Shown here in pieces: positions 26,901 to 43,000 of a stretch of 64,000 nt of DNA. Where the stretch lies: contig MCFH01000041.1 of NCBI GenBank assembly GCA_002104945.1, positions 73,501 to 137,500 on the forward strand. Direction: 5' to 3'. Position 1 is the first letter of the stretch, and each line of letters starts with the position of its first letter. Below the pieces are notes generated by a model. That model had not been told where the DNA came from and did not search any database. It was given only the letters and a program-made list of their open reading frames with translations. The DNA comes from Piromyces finnis (taxonomy: Eukaryota > Neocallimastigomycota > Neocallimastigomycetes > Neocallimastigales > Neocallimastigaceae). The translations under genes were made by a program, and so were the position numbers.

Positions 26901-29900
26901 CTACTTAACAATTCTGGTGAAAAATTAGGTTTTGTATTAGAAGTTGAACGTGATGGGATTTTTAATTTATCAAAAATACTTCCACCATTACTATTATCTT
27001 CTGAATTTTTTCTTGCTTCAGCTGATGATCCACGTGTTGGAAATTTTAATTTATTAAAAATGCTACCAGTATCATTATTTTCCTGTGAAATATTTTCATT
27101 TTTATTCTCTATTTTTTTCTCCTTTTCTTCTTCAATCTTTATACTCTTATCATCTGATTCATTTTCAGATTTGGAAATGGAATTACTTCTAAATAAATTG
27201 GTGATTAAACCCTTTATACCAAAACCAGGATTTTCTGGTAGATTATTAATATTATCATCTTTATCTTCCTTTTTTATTTCTTGTTTTACTTCAATTTTTT
27301 CTTCTTTTACATCTTCTACTTCATTTTCTTCATTTTCTTGATCATTTTTTGGTTTTTCTTTTTCTTTACTATTATTTGGAATCATAACACTAATTTCATC
27401 TAATGTTGATAACATTTCATCAAAATTTACGTGAGAAGAAGTTGAAGCAGATGAACCCCTACGGTTTTGAATTTTAGATGGCATTTGTGGAGGATCTTGA
27501 ATAATCACTTCATCATCATCAGACTCTTCATCATTTATATCATCTAATACTTCTTTAGTGATATTTTCTTCTTCTTTAATATGATTTTTTGTTTGTTCTG
27601 CTTTTGCTAATAACAGTTCAAGATTTGATTTCTCCTCACCTGCAAAATTGTTTTCATTATCAATAACTTTGGATGAAGTAGAAGCCTCAGAATCCTTTAT
27701 ATCTCTTATATGAGATGGTTTTACAATTGGCATTAATCTTTGTTTAGCTAAATTTTTATTAATCTTAGAACCCTTTTCGTCTAAACTTGGAGAAAAACCT
27801 TTATAGCTTGAACTACTTGTTCTTGGATTAATTTTTCCCAATATAGATGACATATTATTATTATTAGGCTTTGATGCATCAGTATTTGATTTATTATTTC
27901 TATCTAATGATCCAAACCTCATTGATGGACTATTTATTCTTGGAGATTCTATCTTATTTAATTTCATTGTTATACTATTATTGCTATTACTTCTTGCACG
28001 AGTTGCACTTAATGGTGTTATTGATTTTCCTTCTAATACACTTTCATCACCTTTTGATTTCAAATTGTTTATTAAATTTGTTAATTCTTTATTGTTTTTT
28101 TCTTTCTCTTCTTCTGTTAACTATTATAAAAAATTATAATAATAATAGTAATAGTAATAATAATATAAATATAAATAATTTATTATAATTTATTATATAA
28201 AATAAAGCTTAAAAACATATTTTTCTGTAGATATACACTACAATACTTACATCAATTGACATTTGACTATATTCTGAATAACTTTTATCCAATGACTTTA
28301 CGGGTTTAGGTATTTTTGGTATCATGACTGTTTCATTTGGATCAAATTTATCATCATACATTGCATATTGACTCAATGTAGATTTTATTCTTTCTTTTTT
28401 TTCTTTATCCTCATTTTCAACTTTTAATTTTGACTTTCTCATACTCTTTCGTTTTTCTCTTTCTCTATCATGTTCCGTTTTCTCTTTCATTACAAAGTCA
28501 ACTTTTCTGGAACCTTTTTCTATTTCTTGTTTTATTAAGTAAAATATAATATATGAATTTCTTATAGGAATTAATTTTTTCCGTGTATAAGCATGTAACA
28601 CAAAATCATCAATAGACTTCCCATGAAGAATACTAAACTTTTTTAAAGCATATTCAATTATATTTTCTGCAGTTTCTTTTGAAGTCACACCTACGGTTTT
28701 AAACATTTTTTTACCAAATTCATCTTTTTGATCTATAAATACTCTAACTAAACGACAATGACTAGAATTTTCATTCTTTTTATTTAAAATAAACTTAAGA
28801 TTTCTATCATTTAATATATTTCTACTTAATCTATTAGATTCTACTAAAGAACTATTGGCATTATCTTCCTCTGATAAAATACTAACACTTTGAGATAAGC
28901 GTTTAGTAGCCCCTGGTAGTTTCTTATTTTTTATATGTTCTAAAATTTTAAAAACTTCATCATTTGGGTTTAAAGTTTTTTCTTTTGAATCAAAATGAAT
29001 AACACTCATATAATAATCATGATAAGTATCTCTTGGTAATTTAAAACGATATAATGCGGATTTAATCATTTCTTTAACTGTTGTATTTGAATTAACAGAA
29101 ACACTTTTATATGGTGTTTGTTCAACGTCAAAGTTACCAGTAAAGATCTTAATAATATTAATTGATGAAGAAGACTAGAATCCCAATTATAAAATTAATG
29201 GCAATAAAGAGTTAAATAAAATATTTATGTTTAAAATGTTAGTACAATTATATAATAATAATGTATATATGTTAAACTTACACTTGGATTAAGAACACTA
29301 ATGTGCTTCTCAGAAAGAGTAACTCTTTTAGAACTTGGAAGTCTTTCACTTTTTCTTCTATCTTTTTCTTTATCTATTAATGATGTTTTACTTGAAGAAT
29401 GCATAGATGATATCCTAGGTTTTAAATCTTTTCTAATATCTCTTTCTTTTTCTTTTTCTCTATCTCTATCTCTATCTCTCTCCCTTTCCGATCGATGCGA
29501 TTTTAAATGAGAATGGGTGCTTTCTCTTCTTTTACTATCTTGCTCAATATTTATTTCTTGATCATCATCACTATTTTCATTACTCATTATCTTTATATTA
29601 TTTCTTTCTTCATCGTTTAATGAAATATCTGGATATTCCATATTACTAATATTTTGCTTATTTGTAAAACTATTTTCATTTGGAATATTATTATAAATAT
29701 TTGATGATTCATTTGGAATAAAGTTTTTCTGTTGTAATCTATAATCCTTGTTTCTATCTTCAAATGAGTTAGTATTTTTATATTCTTGGATATTATTATT
29801 TAATGAAGGTGATGGATAATCCTGTTGGAAAAAGGGTTGTTCATTTCTAGATGGAAATGCTTGAATTGAAGTTAAATTTGGAATGTTTGAATTATTATAA

Positions 29901-31538
29901 TTTCCAGCTGCCGCATTATATTTTGTATATTCATTTTGATTAATGTTCATATTTGAATTTGGATTTATATCTATTCCATTCACTCTATCAAAATTATTTA
30001 TATTTGAATTTGAATTCACATTCATTCCATTCATTCGGTCAAAATTATTTACATTTAGATTTGAGTTTACATTCATTCCATTCATTCGATCAAAGTTACT
30101 CATATCATTATTTATACTTATATTATTCATTTTATTTAAATTATTCATGTTTATATTGTTAGTATTATTTATACCATTTATTCTATTGAGACTATTTATA
30201 TTATACATATTCATATTTCCATTATAATTATTTGTACCAAGAGACATTGTCATATTATAATTTTGATTATAATTCTGAGGTAAATAATCATATAACTTTT
30301 TATTCTTTTCTTTTTTCTTTTTATTCTTTTTCAACAATTTCTATATTATAGAGATAATAATAATAAAATCAATAAAACTAATTAATACTTCTTATTTGAT
30401 TTTAGTATATATTTATCAAATAAATTAATATATTTACAGAAAAGAAACCGCCTTTTTTCAAATATTTTTTTTCTTCATGATCATATAAAGATAATGAATG
30501 ATTAAATGGCTCTGTTGAAAGAATAATATTATTTCCACCAAATGGACCATTGGGGTTATTAAAGTTTATACTATTATTCAATTTATTATTCATTATGTTC
30601 ATTGATGTACCATACATATTATTATTTATTTGATTACTTGGATTATGTTGTTCATTATCATTATCATCATCATCTTCTTCTTCTTCTTCTCCATAAAATG
30701 GACCCTCATCTGAACCATATTCATCATAATCTTCAAAATCTTGTCTATTTTCTACTATATGTATTGTAGGAGGAGTAGCTGAAAATTTTATCTTTTTAGT
30801 TCTTTCTTTATATCTATGTAATGTATCCTGCGGCATTACAGCAGCAACCTTATAATATAAAAGTTAATTAATGTTTCTATTTCTAAATATATATTTTAAT
30901 TTTACTTTCTATAATATATACCTGAACATTTTTAAATCTATTCGCTCTTGCAACTCTTTCATATGGAAGCTATTAAATTTTAGTAAATATATATAGTAAG
31001 TAAATATATTATGTTACAGTTAATAAATTACATATAAAAAAAAAAAAGGATTAAAATATAAATAAAAAAAATTTACTTCAATATTATCAGCAGGAAGATA
31101 CCCTATCTATAAAATTAAAAAGTTAAACAATAATATATAAGAAATTAGTAATAATTTCATTTAATTAATTACATAAATATATATTACCTCATTTGTACTA
31201 ATACACCGAACTAACCACCAATAGTCATGAGTATCATCAAGTAAATCTAAAACATCATCCTTTTGTACACAAATTTGACCTTCAACGTTTGCTATAAAAG
31301 TATGATAAGCATATACTTTTGAAAAATCAATCTCGCTGATATCAATATCTAAATCTGATACAGGAGACTCTAAATCATAATCATCATCATCACTATAATC
31401 ATCTTCAAAATCTTCTGCTTCTTCAATATACATATCACTTCGACCGTTCATATATCGAAGATCTTGTTGATTTGTTTCATTATATTCTTCATTATGCCCA
31501 TAACGACTTCTATATCTCTCTAGAGAAAAAAACTGCAT
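23939..31538 (-). CDS. Giant SH3 and Ras-association domain protein, putative polarity scaffold
   Basis: Eight exons on the minus strand: 31188-31538, 31077-31106, 30922-30969, 30438-30848, 29282-30340, 28251-29174, 24101-28120 and 23939-23998; about 2300 residues. An SH3 domain spans residues ~75-127 (VYAYHTFIANVEGQ, then DDTHDYWWLVR and GYLPADNIE). Two Ras-association-like domains follow, at ~638-730 (IIKIFTGNFDVEQTPYKSV) and ~773-865 (RLVRVFIDQ to FYLIKQEIEKG). Between and after them lie Asn/Met-rich repeats (NNFDRMNGMNVNSN), acidic, RS/RH-rich and His-rich disordered sequence, five exact copies of a 15-residue basic repeat, and a short C-terminal coiled coil. SH3 plus RA suggests a GTPase-linked cell polarity or cytoskeletal scaffold; the SH3 resembles filamentous-fungal SH3/RA proteins, but I cannot name an orthologue. 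Every intron is in phase 0. The last exon (20 codons) was chosen because it follows a good acceptor and ends in TAA. Confidence 0.85.
25810..26105 (-). repeat. 45-bp coding tandem repeat (15-residue Arg-rich unit)
   Basis: Within the SH3/RA gene, a 45-bp unit encodes RRLETDEERARRHAS. It occurs in five near-identical copies (one with E for D), flanked by two degenerate copies (LLPETEEEKVKRHAS and RRLETDEEREKRRS). Near-identity at DNA level indicates recent expansion. Confidence 0.93.
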
Positions 31539-32294
31539 TTTTATGATTTTCTATTTGAGTTTTAATTTTAATTTTGGTTTTATGACACTACTTTAATTTT
31601 ATGAAAATGTGTATATTATTTACTATTATTTTTCTATAATTCTATAATTTAATCATTTAACCTCTATTTTATTTGTTTCCTTTTTTCTACTTTCTTAATA
31701 TAATTAAAAAAATAAAAAAAAATAAAAAAATAAAATTTAATTTTGTGCCTCTTATTTATATCTATATATATATTGTATTTATTCAATATTTATAATTTTT
31801 GTTATTATGTTGCTTTATCTATTATTGTTATTGTTTTTGTTTTTGTTTGTTTGCTTGTTTGTTTATTTATTTATTTATTTATTTATTTATGTATTTATGT
31901 ATTTATGTATTTATGTATTTATGTATTTTATTTTATATTTTATTCCACCTTATCTTTATAAAATTAATAAAAATTTTAGAAATTTACTTTTCTTTTATAT
32001 AATTTTTATAATTGTTTTTCTTATTATTATTCTATAAAATTAAAATCACAATATAAAAAAAAATAATAATAAAATTTATTAGTAAGAATATATTAAAAGC
32101 TTGTTACTTCTAAAATAAAACAAAATAAATTTACATTTATATATATTATATATTATATATATAATACCTAATTTTTTTAGGTTACTTTAATATTTTCGCT
32201 TACTTTGATTTTTATTATTTTTATTAATTTAAACTTTCTCTAACAAAGTTTTGTTTTTTTTAAATATATGTATATTGATACTGTTGTTTTTGTT

Positions 32295-32297
32295 GTT

Positions 32298-32330
<33 letters not shown>

Positions 32331-32490
32331 CTTATTTATTTATTTATTTATTTATTTATTATTATGCTTATATTTTTTATTGTTGTTTTTGTTATTATTA
32401 TTATTATTATATTATTAGTAGTAGTAGTAGTAGTAGTAGTAGTAATAATAATAATAATAATAATAGTAATAGTAATATTAGTAGTAGTAG
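32295..32490. repeat. TTTA array followed by TAG/TAA triplet blocks
   Basis: About 16 TTTA units (one CTTA variant), then a run of TTAT units, about nine GTA units, about seven TAA units and a final short GTA block. The change of unit within one locus suggests point mutations that were then amplified. Confidence 0.85.
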
Positions 32491-34048
32491 TTGTAGTATA
32501 AAATTATAAAATTAAATAAAATATTAATTCTTAATTTTTTTAATTTCTTCGACCCTTTGTTAAAAAAAAACGAATTATTTTAGTAATTTAATAAGATTTT
32601 TAATTGAAATATTATATTACTGATATTTATTATTTATAAATAAAAATAAAATCTTTACATTTTTTATTTACATCTTTCTTATTAATTTTTATTTTTTTTT
32701 CTTTTTTTTCTTTCTATTAAGTTTTTTTTTACAAAAATATGATAAAATAAATATACTTTATAAAAGTTTTTAAAGGGTAAAGCAACAAAACAATATTCGA
32801 GAATATATATAAACTTTAATCAATAATTAATATAATTAATTATTAATAATAATAGTTAATATTATTTTAATATAAATGCTTTATAAAAAAAATGATATAA
32901 TAATAAATAATAATAATTTTTTTTTTAAAATATTAATATTCTTATTTTTAAATAACCATATCTGAAATATATTAATATATAATTTATAAATTATTATATT
33001 TAACAAATATAAATCTAAATAAATAAAATAAATTTTATTAAATATAAATTAATTACTTGAATAATAATTCTAAATGATCAAAAATATTATAAACTAAAGA
33101 TCAACTTATTTTTCAAAAAAATAGATTTTAATTTTATACTTTTTACTTATATGAATATAATAAAAAAAAATATTATTTAAATATTTATAAACCTTCTTGA
33201 AGATAATATATATATATTTTCCTTACTTAATAATATTAAATTTATAATATAATAATTGTTTAATCATAAACATTTTTTATTTTCTTTATTGAATAAAATA
33301 TATTTATCAATACATTTTCTAATTTACAAAAATATTATGGAATTATTATCATAATTCGAATTTTTTAATATATTTAATAAATTATTAAATTAGTTATGGG
33401 TTAGTTTTGTATAATTTTTTTAAAAGGTTAATTTTTTATTATCAATAACTAATTTTTTAATAACTTTTTTTATAGTTTTATAATATTTAACATAATAATT
33501 ATTAATGCTTTGTTAAAATAATTGTTGATATGTTTATTATAAAAATAAAAAGAAATTTTTAATATACTTAATTCTTCATATTAATATTATATGAAGATTT
33601 CTAAATGTTATAAAACAACAAAACGTAATTATAAACTTAATTTTAATAATTTCAGAGAGCAAATTTTCTATAGTATAAGTATTTATATCTAATTTTAAAT
33701 ATTAAATATAGTAACAAAAGTGTGTAAATAACAATAAATAATTTTATAATATATATATTTTAATAAACACTTTTATTTTAGCAATAAAACTTGAAAATAA
33801 CAACTTTTGATAGAAATAAAGAAATCCAAATAATTTATAATTTATATTTTTTTTACAGTATATTTATTCTATATGGATTAGATTATATGTATATTTTTTT
33901 TAATTAAAAATATTCATTTTTTTTTCTTTTTTTCTTTAATTGGTATAAATTAATTATTTTTAATTATTTTAATATAAAACGTGCCGCTACAACAATATTT
34001 TTTTTTTTTAAAGAAATATGAATACTCATAATTTTTTAGTTATAATCA

Positions 34049-34270
<222 letters not shown>

Positions 34271-34663
34271 GGATAATATTTTTTATTATTAGAGTTGTAA
34301 ATTTTGTATAATTAAAAAAGTTAATTTTTTATCCCAAATTTTATATAATAATATATAAAGTTAAATTAAAACGTGTTAATTTAAATTAATAATTAGAATG
34401 TATAATGAATAATAAACTTTTGTGTGATAATTGTAAGACTTATTTTTCAATATATAATTTTCTAAATTTAATTATATAGTTATATAGAAATTATCAACTT
34501 TTTTTTTCTCATGTTAATAAAACAATAATAAACATTTAGTTTGAAAATTATTTATAATTAAATATTTAGTTTATTGTTGCAGTAAATAATTTTTTTAAAC
34601 ATTTTTTTCTTCTAAAAAAATTAAAACCTTTATTTATAATAATTATTAATTTTGTAAAATAAA

Positions 34664-35886
<1,223 letters not shown>

Positions 35887-36359
35887 ACAAAAATGTGTTT
35901 ATATAATTAATTTTGTTAATTTAGTTCTTTTTTTAAATCTATATAAAATTATAATAATAAATATATAAAAATATAAAAAATAAATATTAAAATTTTATAT
36001 ATATTAGATGTATTTTTTGTATAAAAAATCTTATAATAAATATATATATTTTTATTTTCATTTTTTTATTTATTTATTATTTATCTATTCATTATTTTTC
36101 TTTTATTTATTATATAAAAAATTCTTAATACAACTATAAATAGTAATAATTTATGATTAAAAAATAATATTATTTATTTTTATTTATTTTTATTTTTTAT
36201 TTTTATTATATTTTATTTTATTTTAAATTCAAGCATAAATAATTTGTTAAAAAGTTTTTTTTTTTTTTTTTTTTTTTTTTTATCTTATTTTAAAATAAAC
36301 TTTAATATTTATTTATATATTAAAATAAATAATAAAATATAATTTATTATTTTATGTAT
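35887..36359. other. Convergent intergenic spacer
   Basis: A/T spacer between convergent genes, with TTTA/ATTT motifs and a T-run at about 36257-36281. No feature is recognised. Confidence 0.55.
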
Positions 36360-38568
36360 TTATTTTCTAGCACTTCTTTTATTTTTATTATTCTTTGCAC
36401 TGGATGGCTTACCGGCTATACTAAAAAGATCATCATCAATATTTCCTTCTATTAACTCAAGTTCTTGATGTTTACTTTTCTTAGTATGTTTTCGTGATAA
36501 GCCATCATCATTACCATTATTTTTATTTTTAACATTTTTAGTTTCTTTTCTTTTGTTTTGCTTCTTAATTGTACTTTCAATTTCAATTTCTTCATCCTTT
36601 TCATCTTCTTCTTCTAGTTGCTTTTTATTCTTTTTATTATTCTTGTTTTTAATTAGCAATGTTTCTTCTAAAGTTGTTTCTTTATTAATACTTTTATTTT
36701 TTTTATGACCCTTTTTAGACATTGATTGTTCATTATCTGATTCAGGATCACATTGACCACCAAATATATTTTGATAAATTTCATCGTCACCATTGTTTAC
36801 AATATAAGTTTGACGTGTACTATTAAGAGCTTCAAATTCTTCATTAAGCTTTTTATTTTTTAATAACTTTTTAGATACTTTTCTTTCTTTTTTACTTAAC
36901 TTCTGTTGTTCTGTATTATTCTCGAATTCATCTTTTAAAAATCTATTTTTATATTTATTATCATCAGTTGGTGAGGCAGATTTTTTCATATTATATTCAT
37001 CTAATAAACTATATTTATAATCAATTGAACTTTGATTTACTGAATATGCTTTGTTATTTTTCATGGTTTTATATGTATTTGTTTTAATTAGTGGTGGACA
37101 TGATTCTACAAAAAGTGGTGAATCAGCAATTGATGATTTATTATTACTATTCTTTTTATTTTTAATTGGACTTGTAGTTATCTCGTTAATTTCAACTGAA
37201 GATTTTTTAGGTGATCTTGGCTTATAACTTCCCTCATTATTATTATGGTTATTTTTATTGTGATTTTTAGTATATGGTGAAGAAGAAATTACAGGAATTG
37301 AAGGTTTATTATTTTTACTATGAGATTTAGATGGTGATATTAATAATTCTTGAATATCAGATTCGTTTACTGATGTTGGATTAATAATAACTGCTATATT
37401 TTTATCCGAAATTTTAATTGGAGTATTTGATCCGTATTGAATATGAATTTGTTTTCTATTATCAATTGAAATTTGATAAGGACTTTTATTATTAGTTACA
37501 GTTGTCGTTTGTTGAGTTTGAGAAGATGATTCAATTTGTTGAATTGAATTTAATTGATCAATGGAGTCACTATTACTATTTGGTTTACTTGAAGTTTCAT
37601 TGCGTTTTTTACTCTTTGTTTTTTTAGATTTAATAAATCCTTCTATATCTTCTGTAACAAATTGATATGGTTTAGAATTTTTATATTTTTTTGAGGATTT
37701 TTTATTTTTCTTTGCTTTATTATCATCATTATCATTACTATCATTTTGGGAAGTTGATAATGTCTGTTCAGAAGTTTCTTTTGTTTTTTCTACACTATCA
37801 TTAGATAAAGAAGTTGTTGATTCATTAACAATTTCATTTATTTCATTACTTTCATTTTCTTCTGATTTACATGAGTTTAAGCTAGAACTTTTACAAATTG
37901 CAGCTAAATTAATGTATGAGTTTTGATTACTAACATCATCATCATTTTTTGAAATATCTAATTGGGAAGGTAGAGTTTGAGGTACTGTCGAAAATAACGA
38001 ATTATTATTAATTGTTTCTGATAATTGATTTTTATCAATAACCATTATATTTTGACCAGCTAATAATGTATTAACTTTTTTTAATGATATTTTATTTGTA
38101 TAAGATGATTTATTATTAGATGAAGACGTTCTTCTATTATGATAATATTTTGCTTCAAAAGCTTCTTGGGCATTTTCAGCTTCATCAAATTCATAAGATT
38201 CATCAGAATAGTCATCATCATCATCTTCAATATAGTCTTCATTTTCATCAAAATCATTTTCATCTACAAAATCATTAGTTATAAATTTTCTATTTTCTGA
38301 TGTTGTATTTTTGGAAATGGATGGCTTAACTTCCTCTGTTTTTTCATTTCTTTAATAATGTAAATAGTAAATATATAATAATTAGATAGCATTATATATA
38401 TATAATATATATATAATATAATTTAGATATTTTGAAACTCAAAATATATTAAATATAAAACATTAAATTAATAAGATATTTTTATATATACTTTTCAAGA
38501 TTATTTTTATGTTTAATAAAAATATTTTCTACATTTGATGAATTTGTAACTGATATTGAATTATCCAT
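36360..38568 (-). CDS. Lys/Ser/Asn-rich orphan protein
   Basis: Two exons, 38492-38568 and 36360-38349; 688 residues starting MDNSISVTNSSN. It is hydrophilic throughout. After ~45 residues there is an acidic cluster (DENEDYIEDDDDDYSDES), then Ser/Asn/Lys-rich sequence, several lysine clusters resembling nuclear localisation signals (KKNKKSSKKYK, KSKKTKSKKR, KKERKVSKKLLKNKK), a segment QTYIVNNGDDEIYQNIFGG that looks more structured, and a basic C-terminus (NKNKRSARK). There is no TM segment, signal peptide or recognised domain. A nuclear or nucleolar role is plausible from composition, but no family is claimed. The splice junction restores an open frame that would otherwise stop. Confidence 0.75.
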
Positions 38569-40036
38569 TATAATATTAAAAAAATCGTTATATAATTTTT
38601 TTTTTTTTAAGTTTAAAATGTTCTAGTTTAAAAAATTAAAAAAATAAAAAATGAAGATTTTCCTCCATTTTTAAAAGAAAAATCTAATTTAATTTATTAT
38701 AATGAAAAATATAATGAAAAATCATTATAACTGATAATACATTAAATTATGGTTAAATTATGATTAATTATTGTATTTATCTTAATATAATTTATTATTC
38801 GTTCTTTTTAGTTTGAAATTAATATTATATTAAGTTTAATGAAAAATTATTATAAATAAAAAATCATTTTTAAAGAAAAAGATTAGTTTTATTTCTTAAT
38901 AATAAATTAAATAAAAAAAGTCTCACATAAAATAACATATTTTATTTGCTTATAATACAATTAATTAACATAGTACAAAGAAATTATTAACACTACTTGA
39001 GTAATTAAAAATAGTTATGAATAAAATTGAATGAAAATATTTAAATATAATTTCTTATATTATAAACAGGATTATATTTTGTTATTTAATAAAATAATAA
39101 TATATACAATTTTAAAAATATAGATTTTATTCTTAATTTTTATATCATATAACTAATAAACTAATAAATATAATTATGTTTTATATTATGTCATAATAAC
39201 TTTCATAGTTTTTAAAGATAAAAATGATTATGATCATATATTTTCATTAAAAGGTTATGATATTTTAAATTTTTTTTTTAATTATTATTTATGTTACACA
39301 ATATTTTTTCATATTATTGTTATAATTATATAATTATGATATGGTTAGATTATATATGTATATTTTTTTTTTGATGAAATCACATGAACTCATACTTTAA
39401 AATAAATTATCTATTTATTTTATCTTTATCTATATATAAAAAACTTTTAGTGAAAAAGTTTAGTAATGTGGAATATATAATTTATTTTGTTTAAAATTAA
39501 ATGATAAAAAATAAGTATAAATACTTTTATAAATAAAATGACAAAACAATATTCGTATTAATAAAAATTTAGATATTAGAATTAAGCCAATCAGAAAATG
39601 ATATCTGAATATGTAAATATTTTTTTTTTATTTTTTTATTTTTTAATAATAATTAACTGAAAGATTATACATAGATTTATGTAAAATAAATCTTTTAATT
39701 AAACTTCTTTTTTTGAAAAAAATATTTATATATATATATATATATATATATAAATATATATTTTTTTTTTTTTGTTTTATTATTATTATTATTATTATAT
39801 TATTTATTCATTTCAAGTTAGTTTTTAAAATTTTGGATTAGTTACCTATTTATAAATTATAAATTAATTATTCAATAAATAATTCTTTTATTTGTCAATT
39901 ATTATTTTTAAATTTCATTTAATATATTCTGGATATTAAATTTGCTATTTTGATTTTTCAGTATTTTTGGATATAATTTCTTTACATATATTATTTTTAA
40001 TCCTAATTTTATTTGTATAAAATTCGAAATATCAAA
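38569..40036. promoter_or_regulatory. Divergent intergenic region with a CCAAT box
   Basis: 1.47-kb spacer between divergent genes (the orphan on minus, RPC2 on plus). The clearest element is AGCCAATCAG at about 39595-39604, a near-ideal NF-Y/HAP site about 440 bases before the RPC2 ATG. An (AT)n run lies at about 39728-39752 and a short ATT array at 39779-39800. The rest is A/T. Confidence 0.35.
39595..39604 (+). promoter_or_regulatory. CCAAT box upstream of RPC2
   Basis: AGCCAATCAG, an NF-Y/HAP-type site in the forward orientation. It is one of the few elements that stands out from the A/T background; binding is inferred. Confidence 0.4.
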
Positions 40037-43000
40037 ATGCAATTTCCAACTCCAGAACATCTAAAATACGCAGAAAAGAAATTTTCAACACCAAATGGAC
40101 TTGGTGCTTCAATATTCGAAACTGATGTCGTTGGTAGACCAGATATGAGATATGGTGGAAAAAAATTGACAGATCCAGTTAATATGATAGAGGTAATAAT
40201 ATTTTATTAATAATTTTTATTTAAATTATTTAAATATATAAGGAATTTTACAAGAGAAAATAGCTTTCTTTTAAATTGTGTTTTTAGTTTCTAGTAAATT
40301 CATGATAATTACAAATAGTTTTATAAAAATTTATTAATGTAATTAAAGTGAAATTAAGTATATTCCTTTATATATATATATAGAAATCTCAGTATTGATT
40401 ATTACATTATTAGATTATATTACTATTATATATATATATTTTAATATGGATATTTTTTTTCATTAATTAAATTTCTAATAAAATTATCAAATTTCAAATT
40501 TAAATTAATAGGACAAATGGAGATTAGTACCGGCTTTTTTGAAAACTAGAGGTCTTGTTAAGCAACATTTAGATTCTTTCAATTATTTTATTAATACTGA
40601 TATAAAAAAGATTGTTCAAGCAAATTCAATTATTAAGAGTGATGTTGATCCTTTATTTTATGCAAAGTAATATTAAACTTCAAATATAAGATAAAAATAA
40701 ACAATAACCTCACAATTAAATATTAGAAATTAAAATATCAATATTTTAAATTATTAAAAAGTAATTATTTTTTTTTCTTATTGTCATAAAAATATGTTTT
40801 AGATTTACTGATATCTGGGTTGATTATCCAACTGTTCATGATCCACAACTTCAAACAGATAGAAAAATTACACCACATGAATGTCGTTTAAGAGATATTA
40901 CTTATTCAGGAAATATTTATATTGATATAGAATATATTAAAAGTAGAAAGATTGCAACGGCAGGAAAAGTTTGTATTGGAAGATTACCAATGATGCTTAG
41001 AAGTGATAGATGCAGTCTTTCTAAGAAAACATTAAAAGAAGTAGTAGAGATGGGTGAATGCCCATTAGATCCAGGAGGTTATTTTATCATTAGAGGTACT
41101 GAAAAAGTTATATTAATTCAAGAACAAATGTCTAAAAATCGTATTATTGTTGATCAAGACCGTCAAGGTGGTATTACTGCTAGTGTTGCAAGTACAACTC
41201 AAGAAAGAAGAACAAAAACAAATGTTCAATATAATAAAGCTAAAAAAGTTGTATTAAAACATAATAGTTTTACTTCAGATATTCCAATTTGTGTTGTTAT
41301 TAAGGTAAAATTTTATATATAATGTAAATAAAATTTATTAAGATATTAGTATAATTAAATAATTAAATATTATTTTCATTTAATAATTTATAATATTAAT
41401 ATTATTAAACATAATTTAATATATTTACATAATTAATGATAGGCTTTAGGTATATTATCAGATCAAGAAATTGTTGAAATCGTTTGTGGTTTTGATCCAG
41501 TTCTTGTAGATTTATTTTCACCATCTATTCAAGAATGTGCAAAGTTAAAAATTTTTACTCAACAACAAGCTATGGAATATATGTCAACTAAAGTTAAAAT
41601 GGGTTTACGTACATTCCAACGTGGTCAAAAACGTTCAGCTTTAGATGAAACTAAGGATGTATTACAAAATATGGTAGTATCTCATATTGCTGCTGATAAT
41701 ATTAAAGGTTCTACTAATTTAAGACCAAAAGCTATCTATATTGGTATCATGATTAGAAGAGTATTATTTGCTGTTAGAGATGGTGGTATTATAGATGATC
41801 GTGATTATGTTGGTAACAAAAGACTTGAATTGTAAGTATATTAAAAAACTTGAGTTTTATAATTAATGTTGATAATAATTTTAATGGTTAGTATATGAAA
41901 TATTACTCTTCGTTAACTGTTGTTTTATATATAATTCTATATTTTTATTTTTAAAATAACAGGGCTGGTCAATTATTATCACTTTTATTTGAAGATGCTT
42001 TTAAATCATTTATTCATCACGTTAAAAGAGAAATTGATCTTCAGCTAGGTCGTAACAATAGAACAGCAGTAGTTGATGCAGCAAAAATTATTAAATCACA
42101 TAGTAGACACATTACTGAAACCTTATTCAGAAGTATTAGTTCTGGTAATTGGAATGTTAAGCGTTTTAAGATGGAAAGAGCTGGTATTACTCAAGTATTA
42201 AGTAGATTAAGTTATATTAGTGCATTAGGTATGTTAACTCGTATTACTTCACAATTTGAAAAAACAAGAAAAGTTTCAGGTCCTCGTTCATTACAAACTT
42301 CTCAGTGGGGTATGTTATGTCCATCAGATACACCTGAAGGTGAAGGTTGTGGTTTAATTAAAAATTTAGCTTTAATGACACATATTACAACTGATTCCGA
42401 AGATGAACCTGTACGTAATATTGCGTATATTCTTGGTGTAGAAGATATCAATTTATTAACTGGTATTGAATTATACTCTAATCCAAGTACATTCCTTGTT
42501 TTCCTTAATGGTATTACATTAGGTGTTCATAAAAATCCATTAAAATTTGTTAAAGATTTTAGAAGATTAAGAAGGGCTGGTCGTATTGGTGCTTTTGTTA
42601 GCATTTATAGAAATGAACAACAAAAAACTATTAATATTAGTAGTGATGGTGGTAGAGTTTGTAGACCTTTAATTATTGTTGAAAATGGCAAGCCAAATAT
42701 GATTGATAAAGATATTAAGGATTTATTAAATGGTATTAAAGGTTTTGATGATTTTGTTAAAGAAGGTAAAATTGAATTTGTAGATGTTAACGAAGAAAGT
42801 GATTCAAATATTGCAATGTATGAAAAGGATATTATTTATATAACTGGAACAGAAAAACAAATTCTTAATGAGATGTCATTTGAAGCTGCATCTGAATTAT
42901 ATAATACAACTCATTTAGAAATTGAACCATTTACTATTTTAGGTGCAGTTGCTGGATTAATTCCATATCCTCATCATAATCAATCTCCACGTAATACTTA

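Noticed and set aside
24102-27341. Several Ser/Phe-rich open frames on the plus strand opposite the SH3/RA gene
   Set aside because: Antisense shadows of Glu/Lys/Arg-rich coding sequence; no recognisable protein, and the sense gene explains the composition.
31743-32501. Tyr/Ile/Val-rich open frames
   Set aside because: Translations of TTTA, GTA and TAA repeats.
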